A stretch of DNA of 64,000 nt from Toxonevra muliebris (Eukaryota > Arthropoda > Insecta > Diptera > Pallopteridae): contig OY829328.1 in NCBI GenBank assembly GCA_963691655.1, positions 35,049,890 through 35,113,889 on the forward strand. The letters are read 5' to 3'. Every line of letters begins with the position of its first letter. Position 1 is the first letter of the stretch. A model generated the notes under the pieces. It made no database searches. It was given only the letters and a program-made list of their open reading frames with translations, and had not been told where the DNA came from. This document shows positions 12,105-23,296 of the stretch, piece after piece. The position numbers and the translations under genes are program-made.

Positions 12105-13471
12105 ATATCAATGGTGCTTTTACTCTTTTAACGCAGCAGCAGGTACAGGTATCGTCTTTGTTGATTTTTACTCAGTTTTGGAATTCATTTCCATCAAATA
12201 GGAAATTATTATTTGGATTATGTTATATGTCAAAAAGAGAATGAAATGTGTGCAATTTTAGATGTAGGGGGGAGGAAGGGGGGGGGGGGGGGGTGGCCGG
12301 AAGAGATCGTCTTTGCAAATATTTTCATTGTTAATATTTGTTTTAGAAATTTGACGCCTCTTCCTGCTTGAGAGTCTACGATTACTCGCAACATTTTAAA
12401 TTGCTTGTGTTCATTTTGAGCTTTGACATCGAAATGTCAGTCAAGGAGTGCAATCACCTCGCTCTCTATGAGATATCATGTTTTACTAATTAACATATCG
12501 CTACTAACTTAAGAGTAGATATTTTTCTTTTTTATTTATTTGCTTGCTTCTTTCAAGTTTAGTTAATTTGGTTCAGTTTGTTTAAGTGTTTACATTTTGT
12601 TGATATAGCTTTGAGTTTTATGGATGGTTAGGTTTTATAAAACTTTGAGCAAAGTTAATACCACATTAAAAACAAAATTTTATTACTACTTAAATATTTT
12701 GGGAGCAAGTTGTTTTTCATTATTTTGATATATTTTATGCTACGGTTTTATTTATAAAGATTTTTATAACTTCAACTGAACTACTATTTATAAAATCAGG
12801 TAATTATAAAAAATATTTGGATTTAAATTTATACATATGTATATAGGATCTATTATAACATAAAAAAAAAAAATAATGGCAAAAATGTTGATAATTTTTA
12901 GAATTATTTGTTTACTTCTCTAATTAATTTAAAGACTTTGAGAGAAATTAAGAAGATCAAAGTACATAATTACAAATGAACGAACATATATAAATATCAA
13001 AGTAGATATGAAAAATAATATCCACAATAACACAATGTCGCTAGCTGAGAACGACGTTAAAGGATGAAAAGGCAAATGGGGTTGGGAATAGGAAAATAAG
13101 AATGCGGAGACAGAAAACAAAAGAAACAAGACAAATGTTATACGAAAGTGAGAAATACACAAAACGAAAACACCACTGAAAATTTTGAAGAAAAGCACAA
13201 CAAACTAAATTGAAGGAAGAGTGTAGAAATGTATAAAACATAAAATGCATTCGCGGAAGGAAGATGCAGAGGGACGAAGATGGCGACGACGTCCAAGGAT
13301 ACATATGATAACAACAACTCGGGAGAAACAAGGAAGGTGGGTGAAAAAAAAACGCAGCATACACACTAAATACCCAAACGTTATAGGATCAGGGATTTAA
13401 AAATCAATTTTCTTTTAATTTGTTTATTTTTAAATGTTTTTAAAGTGTTGAAATAATCTAGTCTCACTTAC
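12105..13471. other. Gene-free interval, possibly intronic
   Basis: No exon recognised. A G-run lies near 12267-12293, and the minus strand of 12930-13360 is pyrimidine-rich. If the candidate exon at 13472-13508 is real, this region is its downstream intron. Confidence 0.35.
12278..12293 (+). repeat. Poly-G tract (16 G)
   Basis: A run of sixteen G preceded by GGGGGG and GG blocks within 15 bp. It is a potential quadruplex-forming and sequencing-difficult site. Confidence 0.8.
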
Positions 13472-13508
13472 CGTTTAAATCTTTCGTCAACTGAGAACGC
13501 GTCGACAT
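13472..13508 (-). CDS. Candidate first coding exon of an unidentified gene
   Basis: On the minus strand an ATG at 13508 opens the peptide MSTRSQLTKDLN, followed after one extra base by a good splice donor (G|GTAAGTGAG). The ATG context is CAAAATG, typical for flies. The upstream DNA (13510-14300) lacks coding features and could be 5' leader and promoter. I found no partner exon to the left, so the product is unknown and the call rests on ATG plus donor alone. It would be divergent from the COQ9 start at 15733. Confidence 0.35.
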
Positions 13509-15732
13509 TTTGCTACCAAATTTGTGCAGAATTTTTGCAGCGAAAGTTCAAAATATATAATAAATATAAACAGGATTTGCTACCAGCAAACAATCAAGGG
13601 CCTGGCTTGACTTGTGTTGTTGTCGTTTCGCTTTGCTTTTCACCTTCTTCGCGTCTGCTACTAAAACTGGATTTTTTTGGTACTGCGGCCACCGCCCGCT
13701 CTGTTTATTCCTGGATAGCTAAGATTTACTGCCTTTGTGTGTTCCTGTCGTTTTACCAATTCACTCGTCGTGTATTTAATTTTTCGTTATTTTTATAAAT
13801 ATCGTTTTAACTTTTTATTAAACATTTTCTTTTGATTTTTTTTGTTTAGCCGTTTTGGAATTATTTTTTTGCGAAACACAAAAATTTCACTTGGATGCTA
13901 GAAAACTTTTTGCACTTTACTCTCGCGTGTTTCGCACTTTTCCTTTTTCGTTTTCATACATACACAACACACCAAAAAAAAAGGTGGTGTAGAAGTAAAA
14001 TTTTTACCACCACCCTCAATCAAAATTTTCCACTTGAACACTTTTCACTTTGTATACACATTTCTTCGCATTTTCTGCATAATTTGCACTTTTTAAATTA
14101 CGCCCGAAATCTAATTTAGTTCAACTTGCATTTTTTCATTGACAATATTTGCACACCAACTTTTTCCTTAAATGTGTATAAAATAAACACTTGCAAAATT
14201 TTGAGGGGACAAATCGTTACTATCCGCTCAAATAATACCATTCGAAATTAAATACGAAATGACACTGACGACTAGATAGATTACTAGCAGGGTTGCAATG
14301 GCTATGTATTCAATGGCTATTAGTGTATTTCATTGATGTTTTTTCAGGCATATTTACAAAATTTTTCAAAACTTATTTTTTGGTTTTTCGTATTTTATTT
14401 AAAAACGTTAAAAAATTGTAGACTAATTAGCATAAGGAATCATTTATTGACCGTCAGGAAATAAAGACCATTTGCAGCAGTTGTGAACAACGTCAAAGAA
14501 ATTAGTCTGCTTTTAGGCGAACAAATTTGCTTTGGAAACTCTCAAATGTGATAGCAAGAGAGGAAATACTCCGTTTTCCCAGACATTTTGACAGTTTCCA
14601 GAACATGCTCCCCCTACTACTACTGATGCAGCGGGTGTATGCATTTTCCACATGTGAATGTCTCGTCTGTTTTGACTTTTGCAACTACATTCGGATTATT
14701 TTTTGCGAATATATAACAAATGTTTAAATTGGGCAAACTGCGTTTACACAAATTTTCTGAATAATGTTATATTACATTCACATCCGCTTTCGCACACTGA
14801 TTCTCATTCTGGAATGACAGCTTTTTAAATTCGCATTAGCATCCATTAAACTGACATGTGTCACATCACAAGACAGTTTAATAATTAATAATTCAAGTTA
14901 TATAGATAAAATTTTAAAATTACTTAAATCTGTTTCGGTGGTTGTTGGTTGCTGTTACAAAATTCAGAACTTGGTCGTTGGTTCTTTTTGTTTCGAGACC
15001 ACGTCTGTAGGTTACTACGTATTTAAAAAGGTGAGAATTGTTTTTGTGCAGTGATATGACAGCTGTCGATTTATGGAAGAATTTAGCTCCAAACATCCCG
15101 ATCAGCAAACAAGTTATTTCTTGAATGAACATTTCAATGCAATTTTTATTACTCAAGAGAGAAGAACGACGGCGCACAGTAAAGGGTACCGAACCTCAGT
15201 TACAGAAAATACCACAATTTATAGTTGTTTCTTAGCGTGAAAAATACACGAAAGATAGCTTTGTTAGAAATACAGAAAGTGGGTCCCGGTATTGTACCAA
15301 AGCATCATCCATGTAGTGCAGAGAGGGTTTTAAAATCGCAGTCGCAATATCCTGGGGTTTTCCGCATTTTTCGGGGTTTCTGAATACAAATTTTTTTCAG
15401 TTCTTTCGAGAGCTTTTGTTTGGTAGTTATACCATGGGTTGATTGGGACGGGCAACTCTGGTTGAAATCCACAAATCAGCTGATGCAAGAAAATTTGCAT
15501 TATTTTGACATTTCGTTTTAACATTCCCATTTGGACTTACTTTTTTTAGGAAAAGCTCAAAAAAAGTGCTGCCACCTTGAATAATAGCAATAAAGGGTTG
15601 TTGTATAACGGCTCTGTATTTTATCTATTTTTCTCTGTATAGTATTTTGACTTTTGCATAGAAAAAAAGCAGAAGGCAGGAGAGCGCAATTCACAGTTTA
15701 CGAGAGCAATTTGCTGAAGAAATACGCGAAAA
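13509..15732. other. Intergenic, probable divergent promoter region
   Basis: No convincing exon. It separates the candidate minus-strand exon at 13508 from the plus-strand start at 15733, so regulatory DNA for both may lie here. No defined promoter element could be assigned by eye. Confidence 0.3.
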
Positions 15733-15793
15733 ATGGCAAGTTTAACCGCATTAAATAAAATCATTAAATTACAAAGATTGCTGTTTCCTATAA
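15733..15793 (+). CDS. Coq9: Candidate COQ9 exon 1 (mitochondrial leader)
   Basis: An ATG in a good fly context (AAAAATGGC) encodes 20 residues beginning MASLTALNKIIKLQR. They are basic and amphipathic without acidic residues, like a mitochondrial targeting peptide. The frame then has one extra base and a strong donor, A|GTAAGT. The clear COQ9 exon at 23297 begins after an acceptor with two bases of a split codon, so joining the two restores frame exactly (A|AT, Asn). It does not join in frame to the glomulin start. If correct, COQ9 intron 1 spans 15794-23296 and contains the glomulin gene. The link is inferred from phase and leader character, not proven. Confidence 0.6.
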
Positions 15794-16136
15794 GTAAGTA
15801 AATAACTTGAAAGTAAAATGTAAAGGTCTCGTTAATAAGTGAAGAAAATTTTGTGTGAGAATCGTTATTTCCCTCGTGAAAATTTCACAACTATCGTTTT
15901 GGCATTACGAAAGTGCAGAGAGAAGAAAAGAACAGAATCAGCCTCAGACACAGCTGATTGACAAAAAACTTTATTATATATTTTTTCGAATTGAGAGAAT
16001 TCTTTTGGAACTAATCGTTATTGCCGAAACATATAAATAATAAAAAAAAAAAGTTAAAATAATTGAATGAAAAATTTAAAAGTATTATCAATCAATAGAA
16101 AGAGACATTTAAAAAATTAATTTGAAGAAAACCAGC

Positions 16137-18062
16137 ATGGAAAATCTTAACATTGAGAAGACATTAGAGGAGACGCCGGCACAGAAATTTTTGCAGCTCA
16201 TCAAGCAATTGATAAAAGAAGAACAATATGATGGCATTGCATTACTCTTCACAGGAGAACAAGAGGCAGATCGCAATGTGAAGCACATCGATGAAGTGGG
16301 TATGGATTTGTTGCACGATGTTTGTTTACCAAATTTGAATGATCAAAATCACAGTGAAAAATTTGCACTCTACTGCTGTGCACAAGATATTTTGAAGGTA
16401 ATAGCGGCGCACGCACCCGCAGAAGAACTGCTTTTGGAGCTGCTCGAATTGGTGGAAGAGCAAAAGTCTGAGCATGTATTTACTTCTGCGTTACGTGCGC
16501 TGCAGGTTGTGCTGCTGCGCATGGGCGATCAGAAGCCGCGTGCATTGGAATGGAGTCTTAACTCCATATATACCCGTTTGCAAGAGCTATCACTGCCCGA
16601 TTATTTGACGGAAGGATACGATAGCAAGCAAGAACGTTTGCTAGAGCAAAATAAGCAGGTGCAAACTTTGCTCATGTATTACATTACTGTGGATCTATTT
16701 TATGAACCATTGGTTAAGGACGTGGTCGTAACACGTGCACGTCCAGCTGTTGTAGAACAAATATTTCAAAATAATGGCATAAATAGGAGAAATGTGCTAT
16801 GCTGTTTTTTGATACAGCTGCTGGGGAAGCCACTATCACTGCTGGACCTTACCGTTGACGAACGCAAGACCAACACTTACACCATACAAAATGCTCAAAA
16901 TCTAACTAAAGCCGCTACACAATGCATTGGGGATCCATTTCGTTTGCTTGCCTTGGTGGAACAACGAGTCCGCTGGAAACGACGCATTAACAACGCTAAA
17001 GGTGTGCACGCCATTTGCTCGTCTAACATATTCTTAGTTGAGGAAAAACTGCCTCTGGATGCTTTGGCCATTTACTTTTACATGCTTTTGGTGGAAGAAA
17101 TTGGTTCTACAGACCTAGCTTTACCTAAAGTTTACGCGCCACTCTTCATATTAGAATCAGGTCTATACTTAGCTACCGAATTGCTTTCACACGCTGAGCC
17201 TCCACTAAATATGCGTGCGCTTTTACTCACCAAACGTTTGCTTTCGAATTTGCAAGAAATTCCAATTCCTGCCATCTTCTTAGAGCTTGAGGTGTATAAA
17301 AACTTCTGCCATTCTCTTTGCAATATTGTGGCCTTTTCGTCGCAGGTGGATTTACGCCAACAGGGAGTGCAATTACTACGTAAATATATACTACAGTTCG
17401 ACGATGAGGGCAAGTATCTGGTACTCAAGAATCTGTTGCGCTCCATTGACCACACTGGCATATCTGGCTACTTGGCCATCATGTACAAAGATCTAGTTGC
17501 TGGCGCTTTGGTAACATCTGCAACAGTATCTTTGCCTATATCATTTTCAGGCAAAGATTTCCGTACAATATTTTTGCAAAATATGTGCTGCCTGCCGCAA
17601 GGCGCTGAAACAGACCTAATCGATTATTCCGATAAAATAATTTCAGCGCTTAATGCCCTGCGCTTTTTTGCCATTAAAGACTGTAACAATCGCACCGGAT
17701 TCTGGGACTTCATAAGCGATATTGAACATCAATTTCTCGATCCGCTGCGTAAGGGCTTAAACATTTCAATTGCACACTATAAAGCAGAATTGGAGCGTAT
17801 TGAAAAAGGATCCGATGCTGCAGAAGATGCCGCTGAACTTGCACATTTGAAAATGCTAGACATTTCCATTGCAAACGCGTCATCAGAGAAATCAAAAGTG
17901 GACTTGGAAATTAATCGTCAACATAAAATTAACATTTTAAATCAAAATCTTTGCACTTTTGATTTGATGCGTAGTTTATTGGCGCGAGCCACTGAATGTG
18001 TAGAAAACTCGGGAAAAATTTGTAAATTAAAGCAACAAGCGCAAGATGAAATTTGTAAATAA
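16137..18062 (+). CDS. Glomulin (FKBP-associated protein; SCF/RBX1 regulator family)
   Basis: A single uninterrupted frame of 641 residues. The start is taken at MENLNIEKT; a non-ATG extension upstream is unlikely to be used. Human glomulin is about 594 residues. Family hallmarks are clear. About residues 95-107 read ELLLELLELVEEQ. A DEGKYLVLKNLLRSIDHTG block lies in the middle. From about 485 come LPQGAETDLIDYSDKI, then LNALRFFAIKDCNNRTGFW near 505-523, and DPLRKGLNISIAHYKAELE near 535-550. The protein is all-helical, a HEAT-like repeat fold. In vertebrates glomulin binds the RBX1 RING domain and restrains cullin-RING ubiquitin ligases; the same role here is inferred from family. AATAAA overlaps the stop codon. 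The gene has no introns in its coding part and lies on the same strand as COQ9, apparently inside its first intron. Confidence 0.9.
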   Translation: MENLNIEKTLEETPAQKFLQLIKQLIKEEQYDGIALLFTGEQEADRNVKHIDEVGMDLLHDVCLPNLNDQNHSEKFALYCCAQDILKVIAAHAPAEELLLELLELVEEQKSEHVFTSALRALQVVLLRMGDQKPRALEWSLNSIYTRLQELSLPDYLTEGYDSKQERLLEQNKQVQTLLMYYITVDLFYEPLVKDVVVTRARPAVVEQIFQNNGINRRNVLCCFLIQLLGKPLSLLDLTVDERKTNTYTIQNAQNLTKAATQCIGDPFRLLALVEQRVRWKRRINNAKGVHAICSSNIFLVEEKLPLDALAIYFYMLLVEEIGSTDLALPKVYAPLFILESGLYLATELLSHAEPPLNMRALLLTKRLLSNLQEIPIPAIFLELEVYKNFCHSLCNIVAFSSQVDLRQQGVQLLRKYILQFDDEGKYLVLKNLLRSIDHTGISGYLAIMYKDLVAGALVTSATVSLPISFSGKDFRTIFLQNMCCLPQGAETDLIDYSDKIISALNALRFFAIKDCNNRTGFWDFISDIEHQFLDPLRKGLNISIAHYKAELERIEKGSDAAEDAAELAHLKMLDISIANASSEKSKVDLEINRQHKINILNQNLCTFDLMRSLLARATECVENSGKICKLKQQAQDEICK

Positions 18063-18673
18063 AAATTTTATACTGAGATTTTGTAAAATAACTGATATTT
18101 GGATTTTCCTTTTACTACTTTTGTTTGCAATGTTTTGCTAATTGATATTCATTTTTTGTATGCTTTTTTATGTATAGGTATTAAAAGAATAAGTAGTAGC
18201 TAAATTCCGTAAAAGAGTAGCGCTTTTGTGAATCAAACTTTTTGATTCATCTGAATTTTAATTATTTTTCCCCGAAATTTCCGCTAGTGCTGGTTTCTAC
18301 GTTTTGACAAATCTATTGTTTTTCACATTAAATATTGACTTGAAGGTCATACGGAATAGATTTTGTTATTAATTATTTTTGCTAATTTTTTGAATGAGTT
18401 TTTTAGTTAATTATTTTTGTTGTCTGAGCTTTTGTATTGAAGTTATGGACTCTGACCAAATGTGCACAAAACTGACACCCCTGCCCCTGTGCAAAATATA
18501 AATCACAATAGTGGTCAACAAATATAAAAATAGATATACAATATGCATTCATTACTTCAAGATTTCCCCATTTAAAACTCACCTGCTAAACAAGCTAGCT
18601 ACATAATTAACATGTTTAAAGTGCGAAGTTAAAAGTGACACTATTACTTGTTTTGATTGTACAAATATACTTA
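18063..18673. other. Glomulin 3' flank, no further gene
   Basis: AT-rich sequence after the glomulin stop, which overlaps an AATAAA signal. No coding feature seen. Confidence 0.4.
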
Positions 18674-19550
18674 CAGTAATGTGCAAATCAAAAGCGACAA
18701 ATCTAGGCATACCATCCTTATTACGTTTGTATGACTTATTAATTTTTATTTAAAAGAAACTGGATTTAATTCGTCCTTAAATGATAAAATTATATAATGA
18801 AAACTCCAAAGACGAATCAAAGACAGATGACTAAAACATGGGTCTGTAAAGTAATTGGCAAGTGTGGTGGCAAAATTCTTTTGGGTTTGCATAAATTAGT
18901 TTGCTCATGGTCTTTATCTTTTTCTTGAAAAAATAGAAATATTGATCACCTAATCTATTGGGAAACTATAGAAACCCAAATGCTTCATCATCAATTGCCA
19001 CTTTGTGTAATATTCAGACATGAAAACAACTTGAAACGCACATTAAAGTTGGTTAAATATTTATTAGCAGGGAGAAGGGTTTATTTCCCTCACTGGTAAT
19101 CATCCGAGTTTAACTCCTTGAAACCTTCTTCGGGACCCCGAAACGTACAGTGGGTGGTTATCATTTCCAAATCAGGGTTGAGCTGAGGTAGATTCAATAT
19201 AAAAATTGTTCCTTTAGTTTTGCACAGCCCCAAATGCATATTTCTTTGATTTTTTTAAAATAATCCTTTTTTGAATTTTTTTTTTAACTTTTAAAATTTT
19301 CATTATATATTTATTGGATATTTAACGGCCTCTGGTTTTATAACTGGTGAATTTTTAATTTTTATCGAGCTCAAGGCCAAGCAAAAATAAAGTTTTTTAA
19401 ACAAACGTCACTTTTTTTTATTTTTCAAATTTTCATTATATAATTTTATCATTTAAGAACGAATTAATTCAGTTTATTTTAAATAAAAGTCATAAAAAGG
19501 TAATAAGGATGGTATGCCTAGATCTGTTGCCTTTGATTTGTACAGTACTG
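18674..19550. mobile_element. Tc1/mariner-like element with long inverted repeats
   Basis: Two arms of about 135 bp (18674-18810 and 19415-19550) are imperfect inverted repeats. They share GCATACCATCCTTATTAC and TTAAATGATAAAATTATA. The outer ends CAGTAATGT / CAGTACTGT are each flanked by TA, as in Tc1/mariner insertions. The roughly 600-bp interior has no intact transposase, so this is a non-autonomous or heavily decayed copy. Confidence 0.7.
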
Positions 19551-19574
19551 TATGTACATATAAAGTGATAGTAA

Positions 19575-19762
19575 CACAGTGCAACAAAAATTTTATGCGC
19601 GATATTTTCCAACGGCTTTATAGTAATTTAGGGTCGCTGATCACGACTGCAAACTTAGTTTTTTTTTGCATTAGAACTAAGCCACTCACACTACGCAAGT
19701 AAATAATAAAACCGTTGAAAAATCTCTCGCATAAGACAAAGTTAAAAATTTGTTGCACTGTG
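19575..19762. mobile_element. 188-bp MITE with CACAGTG termini
   Basis: The termini CACAGTGCAACAAA are exact inverted repeats, flanked on both sides by TAA (19572-19574 and 19763-19765). Weaker inner similarity (TTATGCG..GATWTTTYCAACGG) extends the symmetry. The superfamily is not certain from a 3-bp target duplication. Confidence 0.7.
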
Positions 19763-19765
19763 TAA

Positions 19766-20732
19766 TCATTGTGCCTGGCCACACAATTGCGCATGGAGCA
19801 AAACCAGTTTCGCAGACTTGTTGTAAGCCACACAAGCGTAGTTTAGCCGTTCAAGCCTGATGTTGCCTATTCACATTCACTTTGATATGTTATAAAATTG
19901 GGGTTTAACAAATCTTACTTGTAATAATATATGCATTCAGTTGTGTTAGGTATTTTTCACGGTTTCTAATTGCTGAACATTTGAAATTTTGTACTTATGA
20001 TATTTTTTTTACAATTTTTGTCTCTGAATTCAAGTCAAAACCTATGTGCAAAAAATTGTAGAGGGAAAAAATTTTGGTATGATTGAGGAAATCCTAAGTA
20101 ACTATAATTTCAGTACAAAAAGTTTCTATCAGCCTCATTAAAATTCGGGCATGAAAGCGTTAAGCAGACATAAAATGTTTGTATACACCCTGCCGGCAAC
20201 TCAGCTAACTTTTAATGCACTTTAATCTTACTATTTCGCAACTAGAGGTGGTTGATACTTGGATTATTTTTAATGGAGCCAACTGACTATTTTAACATTG
20301 CGATGTCCTAGGCAGTAGTCAATTGTTCGACACTGCATGACTTTTCAACTAACTTAAAGTTAGTTGCCTAGAAGTTAGCTAAACGTTATCTAATTTATAG
20401 TTAGCTATACTTATACTTATTAAGTGTAGCTATAAATTAATTAGCTTATAGTACGCTTTATTAATTCCGATTTATATTACATACATCTTAAAATTTTTGA
20501 AATTTTTGAAAAATATTACATTATATGAAATTAGTTTATTTTGCTTGCACACCTTAACCTCACTTAACTGCACACACGAAATTGAGCACTGATTTTAATT
20601 TTACAATGCACAAAAGGAAAAAAATCAAACAACAGTTAAATGCTCTTTGAAAAGAGATGAGAAAATATGTTAAAAACAACAAATTCACTGCATAGAATAT
20701 GCACCGTTTGATTTTGGGGAAGTTTTGCATTA
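19766..20732. other. Gene-free, with decayed inverted-repeat sequence
   Basis: 20280-20460 contains several short, partly palindromic TAGTTAGCTATA-type motifs that continue at 21109-21150, so the MITE at 20733 is inserted in an older repeat. No gene recognised. Confidence 0.4.
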
Positions 20733-21108
20733 CAATAGCCCTATTCACTCTTTAGAGTAAAGTAACGGAGTAAAAATGTAATGTTTTACCCTAGAATGTG
20801 AAGGCATCTAAAACTGAGATAGTGCACTCTCTGCGATCAATGTTCCCAATTGAATGCGCTGGCAACAAACTTGTGTTTTATTTTTGATTGTCATACAAAT
20901 CAAGAAGTAGGCAACACTAATTTTCTCTCTTACTTAGAGTAACAGAGTAACAAATATTTTACTCAAGGGTCAAACCATAGTAAAAGTGTAAAGTGTGGGT
21001 AAAAGCAAATGCCATATATTTTGTTATTGTAGAGTAATTTTGTGTTACACTTTTAACCTGTTACTCCGTTAACCAGCACTTTACTCTAAAGCGTGAACAG
21101 GGCTATTG
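20733..21108. mobile_element. TA-flanked MITE (376 bp)
   Basis: Terminal inverted repeats of about 31 bp with two mismatches begin CAATAGCCCT(A/G)TTCAC(T/G)C and continue TTTAGAGTAAAGT. They are flanked by TA on both sides. The interior repeats GTAACAGAGTAA-like motifs. No coding capacity. Confidence 0.8.
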
Positions 21109-21244
21109 TAGTTAGCTTATAGTTAGGTCATAAAAGTTAACTAGAAGTGTGTTATTTTCGTAGTTGACTACCGAATTGCTTAGAGTGCATGAGCTGTGTT
21201 TAAATGTGTTAGTGGGATGCGCGCTAAAAAAATGTAATTCCAAG

Positions 21245-21905
21245 CAGACTGGGGATTTAGTGAATAAATTTCGCTCTTCACTACTTTTAGTGCCAATGAG
21301 AGTAAGGCTCCATTACCACTAAACCTTTAGTGGTAGTGGGTATGAAATTTTACTACCACTAAACCTGTAGTGGTAGTGGAAATAAAAATCAACTACCACT
21401 AAACCTTTAGTGATAGTGGAAATAAAAATCAACTACCACTAAACCTTTAGTGGTAAAAAAATAATAATAAGTAATATGGTAAAACAATTTATGGAAAATG
21501 AAAAAAATATATTTTTTTCATCGAAATTGCACTTTCTACAAAGTATTTAGTATAAGAAAAAGGTTAATATATTCATTCATTCAAACATTTATACATTCTT
21601 TTACAATGCATTTCAATTTGACCTTCAATTAAACTCTCTACACTTACCACTAAATGGTTAGTGGTAGTGGGGAATAATTTCCACTAGTTTAGTGGTAGTT
21701 GGTTTCGATTTCCACTACCACTAAACGTATAATGATAGTGAGATTTTATTTCTACTACCACTAAAGGTTTAGTGGTAGTTAATATTTATTTCCACTACCG
21801 CTAAAGGTTTAGTGGTAGTTAGTTTTTATTTTCTCTACCACTAAAGATTTAGTGGTAGTGAAAACTATAGTGCAGTCAAAATTTAGTGATTAGATCCCCA
21901 GTCTG
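21245..21905. mobile_element. hAT-like MITE with arrays of palindromes
   Basis: Perfect 8-bp target duplication ATTCCAAG (21237-21244 and 21906-21913) and terminal repeats CAGACTGGGGAT define a hAT-type insertion of 661 bp. Inside, near each end, are tandem units of about 38-41 bp. Each is built on the palindrome CTACCACTAAA..TTTAGTGGTAG: four in the left half (21314-21455) and about six in the right half (21646-21860). The linker is GGAAATAAAAATCAA on the left and its complement on the right. There is no open frame, so it is non-autonomous. Confidence 0.9.
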
Positions 21906-21913
21906 ATTCCAAG

Positions 21914-22500
21914 CACAGTTGCACAGATAATGAGCGCTCTTCAAAAGAGCAATGTCTTCATTACTCCAAAAGGAGCAATAAACTACAAACTCCAATACGG
22001 TAACAAAATTTTTGGTTTCCACTATATATTTTTATATATGTTTAATTTTATAATTTTATGTACGCAATTTTTAGCAATAATTATAAACAAAGACAGCCTG
22101 ATTGAGTCGTTCAAATATGCATATCGTACTCTCTCTTGCGTTGTTAACTCCTAAGGGTTAGGTAGGGTAAAAACTGTCCTTAGTTTCTTATGCATAGTGA
22201 CATATATTTTAACCCACCTCGAAAAGTTAAAATTGCTTCTAGTCACACAGTTTAATATTTTATTTACAGTTTCTTATTCAGTTAGCAATGCTATAAGCCA
22301 AAAATATTTTGTTCAACTTGGATTTTTAGTTTCTTTGAAATCGCGTGCCTCAAAGAACTCAAAACAGCAACTAGTGCTGGAAACATTGAAAGAGTAAAAG
22401 AAACAAAATTCTTATGTAAGTTAGTTGGTAAGCGCGCTGTTTAACATTCACAATGCGGTCTTTCGGGCACAGGTTCAAGCCCGGAAAAAAGACAACTCAT
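21914..22500 (+). repeat. Interspersed repeat with a tRNA-like module
   Basis: Similar over long stretches to the reverse complement of 60050-60560 (CTCCAATAC..AACAA.ATTTTTGG; GACAGCCTGATTGAG; CCACCTCGAAAAGTT). At 22414-22485 a tRNA-like block has an A-box-like AGTTGGTAAGCGCG and a B-box GGTTCAAGCCC (22472-22482). The hAT MITE at 21245 appears to have inserted into this repeat. It is probably a decayed copy of the TIR element at 59678-60747. Confidence 0.6.
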
Positions 22501-22589
22501 TAGAAGATTAAGGAAAAATAAAAGAAGAAAACGATAGTAGTAAAAAAAAGTCAAAATGAATGAACGAATGAATATAACTACTACTACTA

Positions 22590-22850
22590 TTATGGCACAA
22601 CAGCCCCCGGAGAACCAAGGCCGAGCTTTTCGCATCCATTCATTTTGCGTGAGTTATATTTATACACGAATGGAAGGGGCCGAATCCGAACGGCGAAGTG
22701 AAAAGCTATGAAACATTTTTTTAATCTTGGAGGTTTGCCATTGCCAGCAACCAGGAGGTGCAGTGTAGAAAAAATTTTATTTAGTATTTTTGATTTTTTA
22801 GCGTGCCGAGATATGAACCTCGGCACCTCTGCGTGAATACAACAATATTA
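22590..22850 (-). mobile_element. Decayed SINE related to the one at 31562
   Basis: On the minus strand a B-box-like GAGGTTCATATCTCGG is followed by GGTTGCTGGCAATGGCAAACC and GCCGTTCGGATTCGG. These are the same order of core motifs as in the SINE at 31562-31874. The 3' tail differs (AAGCTCGGCC..GGGGGCTGTTG). Confidence 0.55.
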
Positions 22851-23296
22851 AAAATTTTAATTTGTAGGTTTTAAACTCAGACCACAAATTAAAAAAAAAA
22901 ATTTAAAAACAATTTTTCGGGATTTGAAGTGTGACTGTGTCATGAATATTGGCGGCAACTACTTTGGAGTTTTATTTTTCTATGGGATGCAAGTGAGATC
23001 TTGTTCTCCTTTATTATTCCTTTTGGAGGTTAAAACTAGTACTCCATGCCCCAGGACATGCAATGTTAAAAAAGAGTACAAAGTGCAAGAGCTCTGGAGC
23101 GCTTTGGAGCGCTCGATAATTACTCCCATGGGAACCAAAATAAAAAATTAATTTTGTGCATTTCTTAGTGTTTTAGTCTAGTCTTTAGAGATTATTCAAA
23201 GCAGCATGAAGTGTTTATTTTTTTAATAAACTAAGCCAATTATTAAGTAAATTAATCATTTTTCCATAAAATTCTCATACATACATTAATTTCCAG
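22851..23296. other. End of proposed COQ9 intron 1
   Basis: No exon recognised. It ends in the pyrimidine-containing acceptor TTAATTTCCAG at 23286-23296. Confidence 0.5.

Noticed and set aside
12929..13364. Overlapping minus-strand frames rich in Phe, Leu and Ser
   Set aside because: Composition is what purine-rich plus-strand DNA gives when read backward; no domain is visible.
19575..19762. Transib/RAG-related element because of CACAGTG ends
   Set aside because: Flanks show a 3-bp TAA repeat rather than the 5-bp duplication of Transib, and no second conserved nonamer-like motif was seen.
22414..22485. Possible functional tRNA gene
   Set aside because: A and B boxes are present, but acceptor and anticodon stems do not pair by eye and the block belongs to an interspersed repeat also found at 60053-60129.
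22924..23151. Plus-strand frame just upstream of COQ9 as its first exon
   Set aside because: Its possible donor sites do not leave the one-base phase needed by the exon at 23297, and it lacks a mitochondrial-leader character.
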